Shown in pieces: positions 43,533 to 51,820 of a DNA stretch of 64,000 nucleotides. Where the stretch lies: assembly GCA_023953905.1 (NCBI GenBank), contig JAMLJA010000016.1, forward strand, positions 1 through 64,000. Reading direction: 5' to 3'. The first letter of the stretch is position 1; every line of letters starts with the position of its first letter. Source of the DNA: Rhizobiaceae bacterium. GTDB lineage: Bacteria > Pseudomonadota > Alphaproteobacteria > Rhizobiales > Rhizobiaceae. Below the pieces are notes generated by a model that searched no databases, was not told the DNA's origin, and saw nothing but the letters and a program-made list of their open reading frames with translations. The translations under genes and the position numbers were made by a program.

Positions 43533-43898
43533 ATGGCTGAGCACTTTGTCTGCAATATCAGCGAACTTGCTGACGGCAGCGTCCGAATCTTCGAGGGTGA
43601 GGGGCTGGAAATCGGCGTCATCCACCACAGCGGCACGGTCTATGCCTACCAGAATCTCTGTCCACATCAGGGCGGGCCGGCGTGTGAGGGTCTGCGTATT
43701 CCGCAGGTCGTGGACGTGATCGGAAAGGGCGGCGTTTTCGTCGGGCAAACGTTCGATGAGGACGACATGCACATTGTCTGCCCGTGGCATGGCTACGAAT
43801 ATCATCTGTCGTCAGGCGAGCATGTCTGCAACGCGGCACTGAAGCTGAGGAAGTTTGACGTGGAGACACGCGAGGGCGGTATCTATGTCAAAATCTGA
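43533..43898 (+). CDS. Rieske [2Fe-2S] domain protein with long loop
   Basis: 121-residue single-domain Rieske protein. The cluster ligands are C43 and H45 in NLCPHQGG and C83 and H86 in IVCPWHGYEY. The gap between H45 and C83 is 37 residues, about twice that of ordinary Rieske ferredoxins, and contains PQVVDVIGKGGVFVGQTF. It may carry electrons to a mono- or dioxygenase, but no oxygenase gene is nearby. AGGGAG precedes the ATG. Its end overlaps the next gene by 14 bases. The operon continues with a small unknown protein and an amidohydrolase, so it may instead be a structural or redox partner of those. Confidence 0.85.
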   Translation: MAEHFVCNISELADGSVRIFEGEGLEIGVIHHSGTVYAYQNLCPHQGGPACEGLRIPQVVDVIGKGGVFVGQTFDEDDMHIVCPWHGYEYHLSSGEHVCNAALKLRKFDVETREGGIYVKI

Positions 43899-44223
43899 TC
43901 TTCAGCCCGACGAACTCGCTTTCCGTCTCGCGGAAATGTGCGAGCGCGGTGTAGACCGTGGCGATCTGACAGCGCTTTCGGATCCCGCCCTGGTGGGCGT
44001 GCTGACCAGCGTGCTTCGCCTTCTGGCCGCTCGCGCTCAGAACGAACTGACCGTCGATCTCGGAATTGGCAACAGCCGTCTGAGCGCGACGGACGCGGTT
44101 ATCGCCAGCACCGCCATTCTCGAAAGCGCCTCCGTCGAGGTTTTCGAACTGGCGGCATGGCAGGCGATGACCAGCACCGGCTCCGCCAAGCGCGCGCGCG
44201 CCGAACATCAAATGGAGCAGTAG
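43885..44223 (+). CDS. Small protein of unknown function in the Rieske operon
   Basis: 112-residue protein, not recognised. It starts at ATG 43885 inside the last codons of the Rieske gene and ends three bases before the amidohydrolase start, so it is translationally linked to both. The translation is Ala- and Leu-rich and mainly helical, with hydrophobic stretches LVGVLTSVLRLLAARA and ATDAVIASTAILESA but no signal peptide, metal motif or clear membrane helix. It could be a small partner subunit of the Rieske protein or the amidohydrolase. The coupling argues that it is a real gene. Confidence 0.7.
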   Translation: MSKSDLQPDELAFRLAEMCERGVDRGDLTALSDPALVGVLTSVLRLLAARAQNELTVDLGIGNSRLSATDAVIASTAILESASVEVFELAAWQAMTSTGSAKRARAEHQMEQ

Positions 44224-44226
44224 GCG

Positions 44227-45468
44227 ATGACTTTCACACCGGGAAACCATCTGATCGAACCCTCGCGCGAAGACTTCGACAGCGAGCAGCATCTGGCCCA
44301 TGCCAAGCAGCAGGCGCTCAGCCGTGGCTATGAGGACTTCCTTATCGTCGATGTGGATTCTCATCACTACGAGACGGAAGCCTTTCAGGAGATCGCCGAG
44401 TATATCGAGGATCCGGTGCTTCGAATGGAAGCGAAGTATCAGGGCATGGCGCGCGGAGGCGTGACGTCGATCGATGGTTCGTATCAGGAAATGACCGGGC
44501 GCGTGACGCGCTATCCGATGCGCCGACGCGAGAAGACACCGCCGACGATCCACCGTGACATCACTTTGATGCGGCGCTGGATGGATTCGATGGGCGTGGA
44601 CATGGCCTGCATGTTCCCTACCCCGATGCTGAATATAGCCACCTGCCCCCGCGTCGAAGTCGAGACCGCGCTCGCGCGCGCCTACAATCGATGGCTCTGC
44701 GACAACGTTCTGGCCGAAGAACCGCGTCTTACCTCGATGCTCTATCTGCCATTCAACGATCCGGAAGCCTGCCTGAAGATGGTCGAGGAGTTCGGCGACC
44801 GGAAGGGCGTGATCGGCTTCATGGTGACAGCGACCCATTACAAGGGCTGCCACGACAACGCCTACATGAAGACTTATGCGGCCTTGGAGGAGCGCAATCT
44901 GCCTCTCGGCTTCCATGCCGCCTATACCTGGGGCGACAAGTCGACGGCGCTCATGAACCGCTTCATATCGGTGCATGCGCTGGGCTTCGTCTGGCACAAC
45001 ATGGTTCATATGACCAACTGGCTCATGAACGGCATGCCGGAGCGCTTCCCCAAGCTCAAGACGTTGTGGATAGAAAGCGGCCTTGCCTGGGTGCCTTTCC
45101 TCATGCAGCGACTCGACAACGAGTTCATGATGCGCAGTTCGGATGCACCGCTTCTCAAGCGGAAGCCTTCCGACTACATGCGGGAAATGTTCTATACCTC
45201 GCAGCCCATGGAGATGGTGGACAACCGCGAGGCACTCGAACTGACCTTCAAGATGATGAAGGCCGACAGCCAGTTGCTCTATTCGTCCGACTACCCGCAT
45301 TGGGATATGGACCTGCCAAGCACCATCTACGACCTGCCGTTCCTGGATGAAGCGGCAAAGCGCGCTATCCTTGGCGGCAATGCGCAATCGCTGTTCAGCC
45401 TTGAGCCGGCCTATGCGCCCTGGAAGCTGGCGCAACGCGCCAAGAACCAGAATACACCGGCAGCTTGA
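44227..45468 (+). CDS. Amidohydrolase 2-family TIM-barrel enzyme (decarboxylase/hydrolase, ACMSD-like)
   Basis: 413-residue metal enzyme of the amidohydrolase superfamily. VDVDSHHYETEAF near residue 40 holds the first metal site in a modified D-x-H form, HYKGCHDN and GFHAAYTW lie in the middle, and LLYSSDYPHWDMD near residue 360 is the highly conserved Asp of the family. Relatives include aminocarboxymuconate-semialdehyde, resorcylate and carboxyvanillate decarboxylases and hydrolases of cyclic compounds. GTAGGCG precedes the ATG. With the Rieske protein and the small protein it forms one unit under a MarR-type operator. Confidence 0.87.
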   Translation: MTFTPGNHLIEPSREDFDSEQHLAHAKQQALSRGYEDFLIVDVDSHHYETEAFQEIAEYIEDPVLRMEAKYQGMARGGVTSIDGSYQEMTGRVTRYPMRRREKTPPTIHRDITLMRRWMDSMGVDMACMFPTPMLNIATCPRVEVETALARAYNRWLCDNVLAEEPRLTSMLYLPFNDPEACLKMVEEFGDRKGVIGFMVTATHYKGCHDNAYMKTYAALEERNLPLGFHAAYTWGDKSTALMNRFISVHALGFVWHNMVHMTNWLMNGMPERFPKLKTLWIESGLAWVPFLMQRLDNEFMMRSSDAPLLKRKPSDYMREMFYTSQPMEMVDNREALELTFKMMKADSQLLYSSDYPHWDMDLPSTIYDLPFLDEAAKRAILGGNAQSLFSLEPAYAPWKLAQRAKNQNTPAA

Positions 45469-45548
45469 GTACCGGGCCGGGGACTTGACTTCGAGAGGAA
45501 GCTGAGGGCTCAACTCGCGAGGGAAGAGCATGGAAGGACAGTGAGCCG

Positions 45549-46022
45549 GTGGCGAAGAAGATCCAGATCGGACTGGGCAAGAGGCTCAGGCTGGCTCACA
45601 TGGCATTCAGTCGCGGACTGCGGATGGAGCTGGCAAAGGAGAACGTCAGTTTCGGTCAGTTTGTCCATCTCGAACGTCTCTGGGAAAAGGACGGCCTGAC
45701 CCAGAAGGAACTGTCGGGACGCGTCGGCGTGGAGATGGCCTCGTCGACGGTAATCCTGGCCGAGCTGGAAACGCTCGGCCTGGTGCGGCGCGAACGTTCG
45801 GAGCAGGACCGTCGCGCAATCAACGTGTTTCTCACGCCCGAAGGCAAGGCCCTGAAGTCGCGCCTGCTGAAATGCGCCGGCCGTGTGAACGCGTTGGCGC
45901 GCAAGGCACTCTCACCTGAACAGGTGGATCTGGTTATGGCCGCCCTCGACATCGTGGCCAAGGAGATGAACGAGCACTATCCGCAATCCGGGCGCAGCGG
46001 AAAGCAGCGGCTACAGGCCTGA
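45549..46022 (+). CDS. MarR-family transcriptional regulator
   Basis: 157-residue regulator starting at GTG 45549. The DNA-binding helices are in LTQKELSGRVGVEMASSTVI and the wing is ERSEQDRRAINVFLTPEG. It is 81 bp downstream of the amidohydrolase and probably autoregulated with that operon, whose -10 box is overlapped by a typical MarR palindrome (43499-43516). The convergent neighbour, an acetamidase gene, ends 10 bp away. Ligand unknown; aromatic or unsaturated acids are common in the family. Confidence 0.88.
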   Translation: MAKKIQIGLGKRLRLAHMAFSRGLRMELAKENVSFGQFVHLERLWEKDGLTQKELSGRVGVEMASSTVILAELETLGLVRRERSEQDRRAINVFLTPEGKALKSRLLKCAGRVNALARKALSPEQVDLVMAALDIVAKEMNEHYPQSGRSGKQRLQA

Positions 46023-46032
46023 CGCCTGACGT

Positions 46033-46974
46033 TCATCGGGCCGATAGATACGTCTTGTTCATCATGCAATGAACGCCCTTGTCGCCATTGGCCACCTGAG
46101 TGATGCGAAGTTCCGCAACGAGATTCATGAGAGCATAGGCCTGGTAACGATCGAGGCTCGTACGGGAGACGACGAGATCCAGCATCGAGCGAAGCGCCGT
46201 CGTCACGCAATTATCGAGATCGACGTCCGACGCCATCGTCATCATGTGGGTGGCTGTTTCAGCCATCGGCCATTCGAGCGACATGTCCTTTCGAACAGTC
46301 AACCTGAACGTGCCGACGAGACCCGTCTCGCAGGCCATTCCGATCTCGCCATCACTTTGCGCACCGTGGCCGTCACCAACCGAGAAAAGGGCGCCGTCTG
46401 CGAAAACTGGCAGATAGAGAGTTGAGCCCGCCATAAGCTCGCGATTGTCGATGTTGCCGCCATTCTGGCGCGGAGGCAGCGAGCCTATCGTGCCCCACCC
46501 AGCCGGCGGAGCGACCCCCATCACACCGAAGAATGGCGCATAGGGAACTTTCTGTCCCCATGGCAGCCGCCAGGATTGCCTGTCAGCATCAAGAGTCAGG
46601 TGAATCAATCGACGCTCTTCGAAATCAAGCGGCAGCGCTCCGACCAGCGGTTTGATCAAATGATAGGCCCAGTCGGTCAGTGGCTCGATCTGTTCGATAT
46701 CGATCTGCAGGACATCGCCTTTTTGCGCCCCTCTGACCGCCACGGGCCCGGTCATGATATGGCCCGGAATCATTTTTGTGGTCACCTGCTGATGGATCGC
46801 CTGCTGGACTGGCGGAACGATCAACGGAGCCCCAGGTAGAATCTCAGGTCCGCCAGAGACCGCTGAGATGGTGACGACATCGCCACTGTCGATCGTCAGT
46901 CGTGGCTGAAGTTCTGAGCTGAAATAGCCCCAGTGAACAGTATCTGGTGCCGCATCGAGTCGGTGTGATGACAT
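46033..46974 (-). CDS. Acetamidase/formamidase family protein
   Basis: 313-residue cytosolic amidase of the FmdA/AmdA family, which hydrolyses formamide or short amides to the acid and ammonia. Landmarks are the His-rich entry HRLDAAPDTVHWGYF, SGDVVTISAVSGGPE, GAQKGDVLQIDI, the block FFGVMGVAPPAGWGTIGS and FSVGDGHGAQSDGE with the metal-binding Asp/His. GGGGGAG precedes the ATG at 46974. It diverges from the aldehyde dehydrogenase at 47123 across a short region with an inverted repeat. Amide substrate unknown; it fits the amide theme of the HDAC-like and YtcJ-like enzymes here. Confidence 0.9.
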   Translation of the reverse strand: MSSHRLDAAPDTVHWGYFSSELQPRLTIDSGDVVTISAVSGGPEILPGAPLIVPPVQQAIHQQVTTKMIPGHIMTGPVAVRGAQKGDVLQIDIEQIEPLTDWAYHLIKPLVGALPLDFEERRLIHLTLDADRQSWRLPWGQKVPYAPFFGVMGVAPPAGWGTIGSLPPRQNGGNIDNRELMAGSTLYLPVFADGALFSVGDGHGAQSDGEIGMACETGLVGTFRLTVRKDMSLEWPMAETATHMMTMASDVDLDNCVTTALRSMLDLVVSRTSLDRYQAYALMNLVAELRITQVANGDKGVHCMMNKTYLSAR

Positions 46975-46998
46975 GGAGCTCCCCCAAAAAAGGCGCGG

Positions 46999-47014
46999 TG
47001 CATCATTCGATGCA
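46999..47014. promoter_or_regulatory. TGCATC-N4-GATGCA inverted repeat in divergent region
   Basis: TGCATC (46999-47004) and GATGCA (47009-47014) form a perfect 6-bp inverted repeat with a 4-base spacer, 25 bp upstream of the formamidase start and within the AT-rich gap before the aldehyde dehydrogenase. The half-site GATGCA also occurs in the palindrome at 4956-4965. Candidate regulator site, unproven. Confidence 0.4.
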
Positions 47015-47122
47015 TACGGATAAGACTACACTAGATAGCATAATTCAAAACATATATCCTGATTGCAATAGCGATCCGCGACAGCGCATCGGAATCGCAG
47101 GCGCATAGCGAGGAGAATGGCA

Positions 47123-48574
47123 ATGGCAGCTGGTGAGCAATTCTATCCGGACGTGCGGCTGTTTATCGAAAACAGATGGGAAGATGCTGCAGCGTTCTCC
47201 ACGTTTCCGATCGTCAATCCAGCGACAGGACAGGTGATCGGCCACGCTGCCAAGGCTTCGGAAGCGGATCTGGAGGCGGCCGTTGCAAGCGCTTTGTCCG
47301 GCTTTGCCGCATGGAAGGACAGATCGCCCTACGACCGCTCCGCAATCATGCGGCGGGCAGCCGGTCTCCTGCGGGAGCGCACAGCCAGGATCGCCCGGTT
47401 GCTGACCCTTGAGCAGGGCAAGCCCTTGGCAGAAGCGATGGCCGAGGTGAGTGTCGCCGCCGACACCATCGAGTGGTTTGCCGAGGAAGGACGACGGACC
47501 TACGGACGCATCGTTCCATCCCGGGCGCCCGGTACCCATCAGTTGGTCACAAAGGAGCCGATTGGCCCGGTCGCGGTGTTCACTCCGTGGAACTTCCCGC
47601 TCAACCAGGCCGCGCGAAAGATCGCCGCGGCAATCGCAGCAGGCTGTTCGGTTGTCGCGAAACCGGCGGAAGAAACGCCTGCCTGCGTCGCGGAACTCGT
47701 TCAGGCATTCGCAGATGCTGGCCTGCCGGGCGGCGTCCTCAATATGGTGCTCGGCGTGCCCTCCGAAATATCGGGCTATCTGATCCCGCATCCTTCAATA
47801 CGCAAGATTTCGTTCACAGGCTCAACCGCTGTCGGCAAGAAGCTGGCGGCGCTGGCCGGCGAACACATGAAGCGCGCAACGATGGAGCTTGGCGGCCACG
47901 CGCCGGTTCTGGTGTTTGAGGACGCCGATGTCAGATCGGCGGCATCGGCGATGGCTCAGGCCAAATTCCGCAATGCCGGGCAGATCTGCATCGCCCCGAC
48001 ACGCTTCATTGTTCACCGCAACATCAGCGAGCAATTCACGGACGTCTTCACAGAGGTCGCAAAGACTCTGCGCCTAGGCGACGGACTTGAGACTGGCACA
48101 GAAATGGGACCGGTGGCGAACGAACGCCGTCTTGAGGCTGTGGAAGGGCTCGTCGCTGACGCGATCGAATGCGGCGCCGTGTTGCGGGCGGGCGGCAATC
48201 GTCGCGGAAATCAGGGCTATTTCTTCGAACCGACGGTGCTTTCCGACGTGCCCACGAGCGCGAGAGCCATGAACGAGGAGCCATTCGGCCCCATCGCCCT
48301 GATCAGGTCCTTCCAGACGACAGACGAGGCCATTGCGGAGGCCAACCGGCTCGCCTATGGCCTTGCCGCGTTCGCCTTCACGCGATCCAACGATACGGTC
48401 ATGGACGTCAGCAGCCGCGTACAGGCCGGAATGATCAGCATCAATGGCAACCTCCTCGCCCTGCCCGAGGTACCTTTCGGCGGCATCAAGGATTCCGGCT
48501 ACGGATCCGAAGGCGGCAGTGAAGCAATGGAAGCCTACATGAACACAAAACTTGTGAAGGTGAGCCGCAGCTGA
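47123..48574 (+). CDS. Succinate-semialdehyde-type aldehyde dehydrogenase
   Basis: 483-residue enzyme. Two ATG codons occur at 47117 and 47123; AGGAG at 47111-47115 is correctly spaced only for the second. FTPWNFPLNQAARK, MELGGHAPVLV (general base Glu) and GQICIAPTR (nucleophile Cys) mark an intact SSADH-type active site, and VPFGGIKDSGYGSEGG ends the core. It is closely related by eye to the enzyme at 8348. It diverges from the formamidase; its TGA abuts the stop of the convergent ATPase gene to form TGATCA, so there is no spacer at all between the two units. Confidence 0.9.
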   Translation: MAAGEQFYPDVRLFIENRWEDAAAFSTFPIVNPATGQVIGHAAKASEADLEAAVASALSGFAAWKDRSPYDRSAIMRRAAGLLRERTARIARLLTLEQGKPLAEAMAEVSVAADTIEWFAEEGRRTYGRIVPSRAPGTHQLVTKEPIGPVAVFTPWNFPLNQAARKIAAAIAAGCSVVAKPAEETPACVAELVQAFADAGLPGGVLNMVLGVPSEISGYLIPHPSIRKISFTGSTAVGKKLAALAGEHMKRATMELGGHAPVLVFEDADVRSAASAMAQAKFRNAGQICIAPTRFIVHRNISEQFTDVFTEVAKTLRLGDGLETGTEMGPVANERRLEAVEGLVADAIECGAVLRAGGNRRGNQGYFFEPTVLSDVPTSARAMNEEPFGPIALIRSFQTTDEAIAEANRLAYGLAAFAFTRSNDTVMDVSSRVQAGMISINGNLLALPEVPFGGIKDSGYGSEGGSEAMEAYMNTKLVKVSRS

Positions 48575-49711
48575 TCAGGCAGCGACCGTGTTCTTGAGCG
48601 ATTGAACGACGCCGTCGCGCGTGTTGGCCGGAGGTGATGTGAAGGCGATACAATCCTCCGGCGACCAGGACGCCGAGACCGCCTGCCCTTGCTGGAATGG
48701 CTGTGCTGTTTCGGTCTTCACCTGAAGCAGCTGGCCCCCTTCCAGCCTGATCACCAGCTTGAGGTGATCGCCAAAGAAGATCGTCTTGTCGATGGTGCCG
48801 GATAGTTCGTTTCGGCCGACATCTTCCGTGCGACTACGCGATACCAGAATCCGCTCGGGGCGTATCGCGACATAGGCGTCATTAGCGTTGCCGTCTCCAA
48901 TGTCGCCAGCGCTTGCCGCGATTGTGCCAGCGCCCGGAATCTCAAGCATTGTCCGAGATGCGTCACGGCCTAGGATCCGTCCCGTCAGAAGATTGCTGTC
49001 GCCGATGAATGTCGCGACGAACGCGTTGCCCGGCCGATCATACAGCGTCTGCGGGTCGGCAATCTGCTCGATGACACCGCGCCGAAAGATGGCGACACGG
49101 TCAGACATGGTCAGCGCTTCGCCCTGATCATGCGTGACATAGACGAATGTCACGCCCACGCGAGCATGGATACTTTTGATCTCCATCTGCATTTCTTCGC
49201 GCAACTGTCTGTCGAGAGCGCCAAGCGGTTCATCCATGAGAACGATCTTGGGTTCATAGACAAGGGCGCGCGCAAGCGCGACGCGCTGCTGCTGACCGCC
49301 TGAGAGTTCGGACGGCTTGCGCGAGGCGACCCCAGGCAGCCTCACCATATCGAGTGCGGCAGCGACTTTGCGGCCTATGTCCTGCGCCGCATGTCCGCGG
49401 ACCTGAAGCGGAAAAGCGATATTGTCGCCGACGGTCATGTGCGGGAACAAGGCATAGCTCTGGAAGACCACGCCGATGTCGCGCTTGTGCGGCGGCAATG
49501 ACGAATACGGGCGCCCTTCCACAAAGATCTCACCGTTGGTCGGAGCCTCGAAACCCGCCAACATCATCAGCGCCGTGGTCTTGCCCGAGCCCGATGGTCC
49601 GAGCAGGGTCAGGAACTCGCCATGCTGCACGTCGAGGTTGAGATTGTTGATGACAAACGATTGGCCGTCATACGACTTCGAGATGTTCTTGAATTCAACG
49701 ATCGGTGCCAT
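48575..49711 (-). CDS. Spermidine/putrescine-type ABC transporter ATP-binding protein (PotA family)
   Basis: 378-residue ATPase with an N-terminal nucleotide domain (Walker A GPSGSGKTT, Q-loop VVFQSYALFPH, signature LSGGQQQRVA, Walker B VLMDEPLGALD) and a C-terminal TOBE regulatory domain from about residue 245. The length and TOBE domain are those of PotA-like rather than SsuB-like ATPases. It is the last gene of a receptor-permease-permease-ATPase operon on the minus strand. PotA relatives import polyamines, opines, putrescine or small cationic compounds. Confidence 0.93.
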   Translation of the reverse strand: MAPIVEFKNISKSYDGQSFVINNLNLDVQHGEFLTLLGPSGSGKTTALMMLAGFEAPTNGEIFVEGRPYSSLPPHKRDIGVVFQSYALFPHMTVGDNIAFPLQVRGHAAQDIGRKVAAALDMVRLPGVASRKPSELSGGQQQRVALARALVYEPKIVLMDEPLGALDRQLREEMQMEIKSIHARVGVTFVYVTHDQGEALTMSDRVAIFRRGVIEQIADPQTLYDRPGNAFVATFIGDSNLLTGRILGRDASRTMLEIPGAGTIAASAGDIGDGNANDAYVAIRPERILVSRSRTEDVGRNELSGTIDKTIFFGDHLKLVIRLEGGQLLQVKTETAQPFQQGQAVSASWSPEDCIAFTSPPANTRDGVVQSLKNTVAA

Positions 49712-49730
49712 GGCTAGCGTACTTCGACTT

Positions 49731-50573
49731 CTACTGTCCGGCGGCCGCGCCAGAGTGCTTCTGGGAAAGTTGGTCGCGGCGGCGGAGCAATTCCAGGAAA
49801 ACCATCATCGCGATGGCGACAACGAACATCAGAGAGGCAGCGGCGGCTGTCGCCAGATCGAAGAGATCTGTCGACCGCATATACATTTGCACCGGCAAGG
49901 TGCGTTGATCCGGTCCTGCGAGGAAAAGCGCGACGACGACATCATCCAGCGAGATCGCGAAGGCGAATACCGCGCCCGACACCACGCCCGGCATGATCAG
50001 TGGCAACGTTATGCGACGAAACGCAAGCAGGGGATGAGCGCCCATGCTCGCGGCCGCGCGCAACAGATTGCCGTCGAATCTCGCGAGTACCGCTGAAACG
50101 GTCACCACCACGATCGGTGCTGCCATCGCGGTGTGCGCAAGGATCAATCCGACATAGGTGTAGTGGAGACCGACCTGGGCGAAACTGAAATACATGCTCA
50201 CGGCGCCGATCACGCTCGGCACGATCATGGGCGTCATGATCAGGATCATGATGAAGCCCTGGCCGCGAAACCGGCCGCGCCAGAGACCGAAAGCTGCGGC
50301 AACGCCCAGAGCCGTGGCCAGAACCGTCGCCGACGTCGCGACGACGACGCTGTTGAAAAATGCCAGACGCCATTCGCTTGACGAGAACAGGTCCCAGTAC
50401 CAGCGCAGGCTGAAGCTCTCGATCGGATAATGGAGAAGAGCCACGCCATTGAAAGACATGGGCACAAAGGCGAGGATCGGCCCAATCAGGAAGATGCAGA
50501 ACAGCAGGCCGAACAATCGCAAGGCGATAGTGCCGGCACGCTGCGCGCTCGTATTGCCCACACCGGCTTTCAT
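49731..50573 (-). CDS. ABC transporter permease (PotC type)
   Basis: 280-residue membrane protein. The ATG at 50573 overlaps the TGA of the first permease by four bases (ATGA); a longer frame to 50777 is rejected. Six hydrophobic segments begin LFGLLFCIFLIGPILAFVPM, and the ATPase-contact loop is in AASMGAHPLLAFRRITLPLI. Forms the channel with the 416-residue partner and is followed by the ATPase after 19 bp. Confidence 0.92.
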   Translation of the reverse strand: MKAGVGNTSAQRAGTIALRLFGLLFCIFLIGPILAFVPMSFNGVALLHYPIESFSLRWYWDLFSSSEWRLAFFNSVVVATSATVLATALGVAAAFGLWRGRFRGQGFIMILIMTPMIVPSVIGAVSMYFSFAQVGLHYTYVGLILAHTAMAAPIVVVTVSAVLARFDGNLLRAAASMGAHPLLAFRRITLPLIMPGVVSGAVFAFAISLDDVVVALFLAGPDQRTLPVQMYMRSTDLFDLATAAAASLMFVVAIAMMVFLELLRRRDQLSQKHSGAAAGQ

Positions 50574-51820
50574 CGCGCACCCAGACTGAGCGTTGCGGAC
50601 TTCGTCAATTTCACGAACAGCCAGTAGAGCAGATAGACCGACACGAGCAGGATGACCGAAAGTGCAGCCGCCAGACCCCAGTTGAGCGTCTTGTTGACGT
50701 AGTGGGCGATTAGCACGGGCAGCCCCTGCTCGCGCGCGCCGCCAAGAATGGCGGGCACCACGAAGACGCCGAGACACTGGATGAACACCAGCAGTGACCC
50801 GGCCGCGAGTCCCGGTGCGACCTGTGGCAGGTATACCCGGCGAAACACAGTCAGCGGAGTTGCGCCAAGCGATGCGGCGGCGCGAAGATGAGCCTGCGGC
50901 ACTGTCTTCATGACGCTGTAGAGTGGCAGCACCATGTAGGGCACGAAGATGTGCAACAGCGCGATATTAACGGCGGTGCGATTGTAGAGAAGATCGAGCG
51001 GCTCGCTGAGGCCAAGCGCCATCAGGCCGGACTTGATTACACCCTCGCGCCCCAGAAGGATACCCCATGCGAGGATGCGCACCATGGTGGCGGTGAGGAA
51101 CGGCAGCAGCACCATGAACATCAGGATGCCCGCGACCCGGTCCGATGCGGAAGCCATCAGATAGGCAAAAGGGAAGCCGAATGCGATCGCCAGAATGGTG
51201 ACGGTCAACGCGATGGTGAAGGTGGTGACAATGCTGGGCACGAATGCGCTCAGATTCGCGGGGAGGCTCGTGATCGAGCCATCAGGCCCACGCTTCATGT
51301 CAAGGGCAGTCAGCAAATAGAAGTCCGTCACCGGACCGGACGCCTGCTTTATCGCCGCCCAGCTTTCCGGTTCACTCCATTTCGGCGAGAGTGACTCCAG
51401 CAGTGCTTTGAAATCCGAGGTGGCGCCGTCAGCGCGCTGAAGACGGTTGCGCGTCGTCATCAACTGCGAGCGCATGCCCGGCAATGCGTAGTTCAATCGG
51501 CCTGCGGCCGAAGCAAGACTTGCTGGGGTGGAGGCCTCACGCAGATCTTCGACGAGCGCCTTATAGGCACTGTCAGGAACCGGTGTGCCCCATTGCCAAT
51601 CGCTCAGCGCCGTGACAGTCCGCGGCAGTGCCGCTGCTACTTCCTGATCGTCCACGCTGCGGCCAAGCAGCGTTGCGACCGGGCCGATGAAGACAACCAA
51701 CAGAAAGACGAGAAGCGGGGCAATCAGCATGAACGCGCGAAGTTTTGCCGCGCGTTCCGACCGCGCCTGGTCACGCGCGATAGTCGGCGCATGATCAGAC
51801 GCTGGTCGCCAATGCCTCAT
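50570..51820 (-). CDS. ABC transporter permease (PotB type) with large periplasmic insert
   Basis: 416-residue membrane protein, over 100 residues longer than ordinary PotB. The extra length is a hydrophilic stretch between the first membrane helix (APLLVFLLVVFIGPVATLL, about 34-52) and the remaining helices that begin near residue 205; it starts RSVDDQEVAAALPRTVTAL. Such inserts occur in some spermidine/putrescine-type permeases and may contact the receptor. The start ATG at 51820 overlaps the receptor's TGA by four bases. The EAA loop is in AASLGATPLTVFRRVYLPQV. Confidence 0.9.
   Translation of the reverse strand: MRHWRPASDHAPTIARDQARSERAAKLRAFMLIAPLLVFLLVVFIGPVATLLGRSVDDQEVAAALPRTVTALSDWQWGTPVPDSAYKALVEDLREASTPASLASAAGRLNYALPGMRSQLMTTRNRLQRADGATSDFKALLESLSPKWSEPESWAAIKQASGPVTDFYLLTALDMKRGPDGSITSLPANLSAFVPSIVTTFTIALTVTILAIAFGFPFAYLMASASDRVAGILMFMVLLPFLTATMVRILAWGILLGREGVIKSGLMALGLSEPLDLLYNRTAVNIALLHIFVPYMVLPLYSVMKTVPQAHLRAAASLGATPLTVFRRVYLPQVAPGLAAGSLLVFIQCLGVFVVPAILGGAREQGLPVLIAHYVNKTLNWGLAAALSVILLVSVYLLYWLFVKLTKSATLSLGAR

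Noticed and set aside
43888-45531. Long open frame (547 codons) antisense to the amidohydrolase
   Set aside because: Opposite a clear gene with family motifs; no ribosome site, and its His- and Arg-rich translation is typical of GC-rich antisense frames.
48572-48577. TGATCA restriction-like palindrome as a regulatory site
   Set aside because: It is simply the two stop codons of convergent genes touching each other.
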